This document shows positions 7,247 through 9,054 of a stretch of DNA of 9,054 nt, piece after piece. Numbering within the stretch: the stretch's first letter is position 1; the number at the start of each line of letters is the position of its first letter. The stretch comes from an uncultured Lachnospiraceae bacterium (GTDB lineage: Bacteria; Bacillota; Clostridia; Lachnospirales; Lachnospiraceae): NCBI GenBank assembly GCA_946406305.1, contig CAMJKC010000062.1:1-9054 (forward strand), given 5' to 3'. The notes under the pieces are model-generated. The model did not search any database, was not told the origin of the DNA, and saw nothing but the letters and a program-made list of their open reading frames with translations. The translations under genes were made by a program, and so were the position numbers.

Positions 7247-8371
7247 ATGTTTGATTTAAATTTAAGAAATTATGGATATTTAGAATTATTTGTTTGCATA
7301 GTATTAAATGTACTTGGTTTAATTTTTATACAATCAAGTCTTTCTACAACTGCAAATAGACTTATATCACAACTTATGATATCAATAGTTTCACTTATGA
7401 TATGTATAATAATTTCTTTTTTAAATATAAAAAAGGCTATAAGCAGACCTTATACTTTTTTTTGGCTATCGGTAATTTCTTTATTGGTACTTAGAATATC
7501 TGGGACAGCATTTGGTAGAAATAGTGTTAGATGGATAAATATACCTATAATCAATTCACAACTCCAACCTTCAGAGTTTGTTAAATTGTTTGTCATATTA
7601 TTTATTTCTAAATATATAGAGAAAATGGGCATCATGATAAATAGATTTGGAAATTTGATGAAGGTTATATCATTATTTGCAATTCCTTTCATTATGATAT
7701 TGGCACAACCAAATCTTTCAAGTTCTCTAATACTATTATTTATATTTATGGCAATGTTATTTTCATCGGAACTTGATTTAAAATGGTTTATAGGTGGAGC
7801 TACAACTGCATTGGTAATAATTTTAAGTATATATGTGATGGCTGTAAATGGTCTTATATATAGTTTGCCAATTTTACAAGACTATCAAAAGCAGAGAATA
7901 GTTTCATTTGTAAATCCAACGGAAGGTGACCAAGGGACATATCAACAAGAGAACTCTGTTACTGCCATAGGTTCTGGTAAGATATTGGGAAAGGGAATAA
8001 ATAATGATTCTACTCAATCAGTAAAAAATGGAAACTGGCTTGCGGAAGAGCAGAACGATTTTATTTTTGCTGTTGTTGGAGAAGAAGTTGGTTTTTTAGG
8101 TAGCACCATAATAATACTTTTATATATATTTTTAGTGGTGAGCTGTTTTGTGATAGCGGGGAGGCAGAGAGAAGTTTATAGGAAACTTATATGTGTTGGT
8201 GTAGGAACTTGGATAGGGGCACAGTGTTTTGTAAATATTGGAGTTGCTACAAGTATCATACCGAATACAGGAGTGCCACTACCTTTCTTTTCACAAGGTG
8301 GAAGTTCACTTTTATCAGTATATATGGGAATGGGATTTGTAATAAATATAAAGAGGGAAGCTCGTGTATAA
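7247..8371 (+). CDS. rodA: SEDS-family peptidoglycan glycosyltransferase RodA
   Basis: RodA polymerises lipid II into glycan strands in the plasma membrane, in complex with PBP2. The 374-residue protein fits the family length and has about ten hydrophobic segments. Family signatures are GRNSVRWINIPIINSQLQPSEFVKL after the third segment, the extracellular EEQNDFIFAVVGEEVGFLG with D271 matching the essential Asp of RodA proteins, NTGVPLPFFSQGGSSLL near the C-terminus (FSQGGSS at 348-354), and a final GMGFVINI. FtsW and SpoVE share this fold; placement beside mreCD and the PBP2 gene favours RodA. ATG 7247 is three bases from the upstream stop and lacks a Shine-Dalgarno sequence, so coupling to mrdA translation is likely, matching the fact that the two proteins act one to one. 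The 3' end overlaps the carboxypeptidase gene by eight bases. Confidence 0.93.
   Translation: MFDLNLRNYGYLELFVCIVLNVLGLIFIQSSLSTTANRLISQLMISIVSLMICIIISFLNIKKAISRPYTFFWLSVISLLVLRISGTAFGRNSVRWINIPIINSQLQPSEFVKLFVILFISKYIEKMGIMINRFGNLMKVISLFAIPFIMILAQPNLSSSLILLFIFMAMLFSSELDLKWFIGGATTALVIILSIYVMAVNGLIYSLPILQDYQKQRIVSFVNPTEGDQGTYQQENSVTAIGSGKILGKGINNDSTQSVKNGNWLAEEQNDFIFAVVGEEVGFLGSTIIILLYIFLVVSCFVIAGRQREVYRKLICVGVGTWIGAQCFVNIGVATSIIPNTGVPLPFFSQGGSSLLSVYMGMGFVINIKREARV
8353..8357 (+). promoter_or_regulatory. Shine-Dalgarno site fixing a GTG start for the carboxypeptidase
   Basis: GAGGG lies six bases before GTG 8364, inside the last codons of rodA. It decides in favour of the GTG start. The next in-frame ATG (8418) falls inside the lipoprotein signal peptide and would destroy it. 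Confidence 0.75.
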
Positions 8372-9054
8372 AAAGATATTTAAAAATTTAATAGTAATAT
8401 TTTTAATACTATCTATTATGACATCTTGCACAAATTTGGAAGATAAGTATAACAGTGACAGATTAAAAGAAAATTTGTGGATGGCTGATGTAGAGCAATT
8501 TGCCGATGGTTTTGCGAGTGAGTTATTTGTGCCAAGTGAGACAAGTGACAGTTTGGTAGAAAATGTATCTGCAGAAAGTTATTATGTGTCATCTTCAAAT
8601 AGAAAGGTATCGGATTTTGTAAGATACAAAAATCCTTACAAGCAAGTTTCAATAGCGAGTCTTACAAAACTTATGACAGCACTTGTGGTTTTAGAAAACT
8701 GTAAAGATTTAGAAGAATACTATTATGTCTCAAGTGATGCTGTAGCTCTTGAGAGAACTGCATCAAAAGCAGATTTAAAAGCTGGTGACAGAGTAAAAGT
8801 TATAGATTTGTTATATGGGCTTCTTTTACCATCAGGAAACGATGCTGCTATAGCTCTTGCAGAAAACTTAGATAAAAATTATGATAATTTTATTATACTT
8901 ATGAATAATGAAGCAGAGAAAATAGGTGCTCTCCGTTCACATTTTTATAATCCACACGGCCTTGATAGCCAATATCATTATTCTACTTGTTATGATTTGT
9001 ATTTAATAATTAGAAAGCTTATGAAATATCCACTGTTTTACAAAATAAGTAATA
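8364..9054 (+). CDS. D-alanyl-D-alanine carboxypeptidase, S11 family, predicted lipoprotein (3' end beyond window)
   Basis: This enzyme removes the terminal D-Ala from pentapeptide stems outside the membrane and so limits cross-linking. The visible part is 230 codons, still open at the right edge. The N-terminus is a lipoprotein signal: KK at 3-4, a hydrophobic run at about 8-18, and a lipobox MTSC with C22 as the lipidated residue. A linker of about 50 residues precedes the S11 catalytic domain, which shows SLTK with nucleophile S99 and K102, SGN at 157-159 (LLPSGNDAAIALAE), and FYNPHGLD. The KTG motif should lie past the window. The GTG start is supported by a good ribosome binding site; the gene overlaps rodA by eight bases. 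Low-molecular-weight PBPs more often have a cleaved signal and a C-terminal amphipathic anchor, so lipid anchoring is a variation. DacA and DacF subtypes cannot be told apart from this fragment. Confidence 0.9.
   Translation, partial: MYKKIFKNLIVIFLILSIMTSCTNLEDKYNSDRLKENLWMADVEQFADGFASELFVPSETSDSLVENVSAESYYVSSSNRKVSDFVRYKNPYKQVSIASLTKLMTALVVLENCKDLEEYYYVSSDAVALERTASKADLKAGDRVKVIDLLYGLLLPSGNDAAIALAENLDKNYDNFIILMNNEAEKIGALRSHFYNPHGLDSQYHYSTCYDLYLIIRKLMKYPLFYKISN

Noticed and set aside
8191..8391. Short + strand frame overlapping the end of rodA and the start of the carboxypeptidase gene
   Set aside because: It lies out of frame over the conserved RodA C-terminal FSQGGSS region and encodes a Cys/Tyr-rich product with no recognisable feature.
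1..9054. Mobile element, CRISPR, defence system, tRNA or terminator hairpin
   Set aside because: I found no transposase, integrase, spaced repeat array, tRNA-like cloverleaf or GC-rich stem followed by a T run. The gaps between genes are too short (15 bases at most) to hold such elements.

Overview
The window is a gene-dense, very AT-rich stretch (roughly 30% GC by eye) with every gene on the + strand and no gap between genes longer than 15 nt. The protein families, the heavy use of ATA and AGA codons and the form of penicillin-binding protein 2 point to a low-GC Firmicute of class Clostridia. Lachnospiraceae or a close relative is my best guess, mainly because the helicase C-terminus and the very long PBP2 with a helical insertion resemble that group. 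This assignment is recalled, not searched.

Layout from left to right: (1) the C-terminal part of a UvrD/PcrA-type superfamily 1 helicase, whose visible 5' edge carries an exact 55-bp direct repeat that breaks the reading frame; (2) an OmpR/PhoB-type response regulator and its membrane sensor histidine kinase; (3) the lateral-wall synthesis (elongasome) block mreC - mreD - mrdA (PBP2) - rodA; (4) the first 230 codons of a lipoprotein D-alanyl-D-alanine carboxypeptidase, which runs off the right edge. Junctions are overlapping or nearly so: 4-nt overlap, 10 nt, 15 nt, 2 nt, 4-nt overlap, 3 nt and 8-nt overlap. This is what a single polycistronic unit looks like. I see no terminator, tRNA, rRNA, CRISPR array or mobile element.

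How the genes fit together: RodA is the SEDS glycosyltransferase that polymerises lipid II into glycan. PBP2 is its partner transpeptidase. MreC and MreD are the membrane scaffold that activates and positions the pair. The carboxypeptidase trims pentapeptide stems and so sets how much cross-linking is possible. The two-component system lies directly upstream, so it probably senses an envelope signal and may control this cluster, but its targets cannot be read from the sequence. mreB, often the gene just before mreC, is not there.

No exotic or undescribed system is visible. The points most worth a second look are a strong extended -10 promoter placed so that mreC would be transcribed as a leaderless mRNA, the frame-breaking 55-bp repeat at the left edge (biology or assembly artefact), and the roughly 230-residue helical insertion in PBP2.
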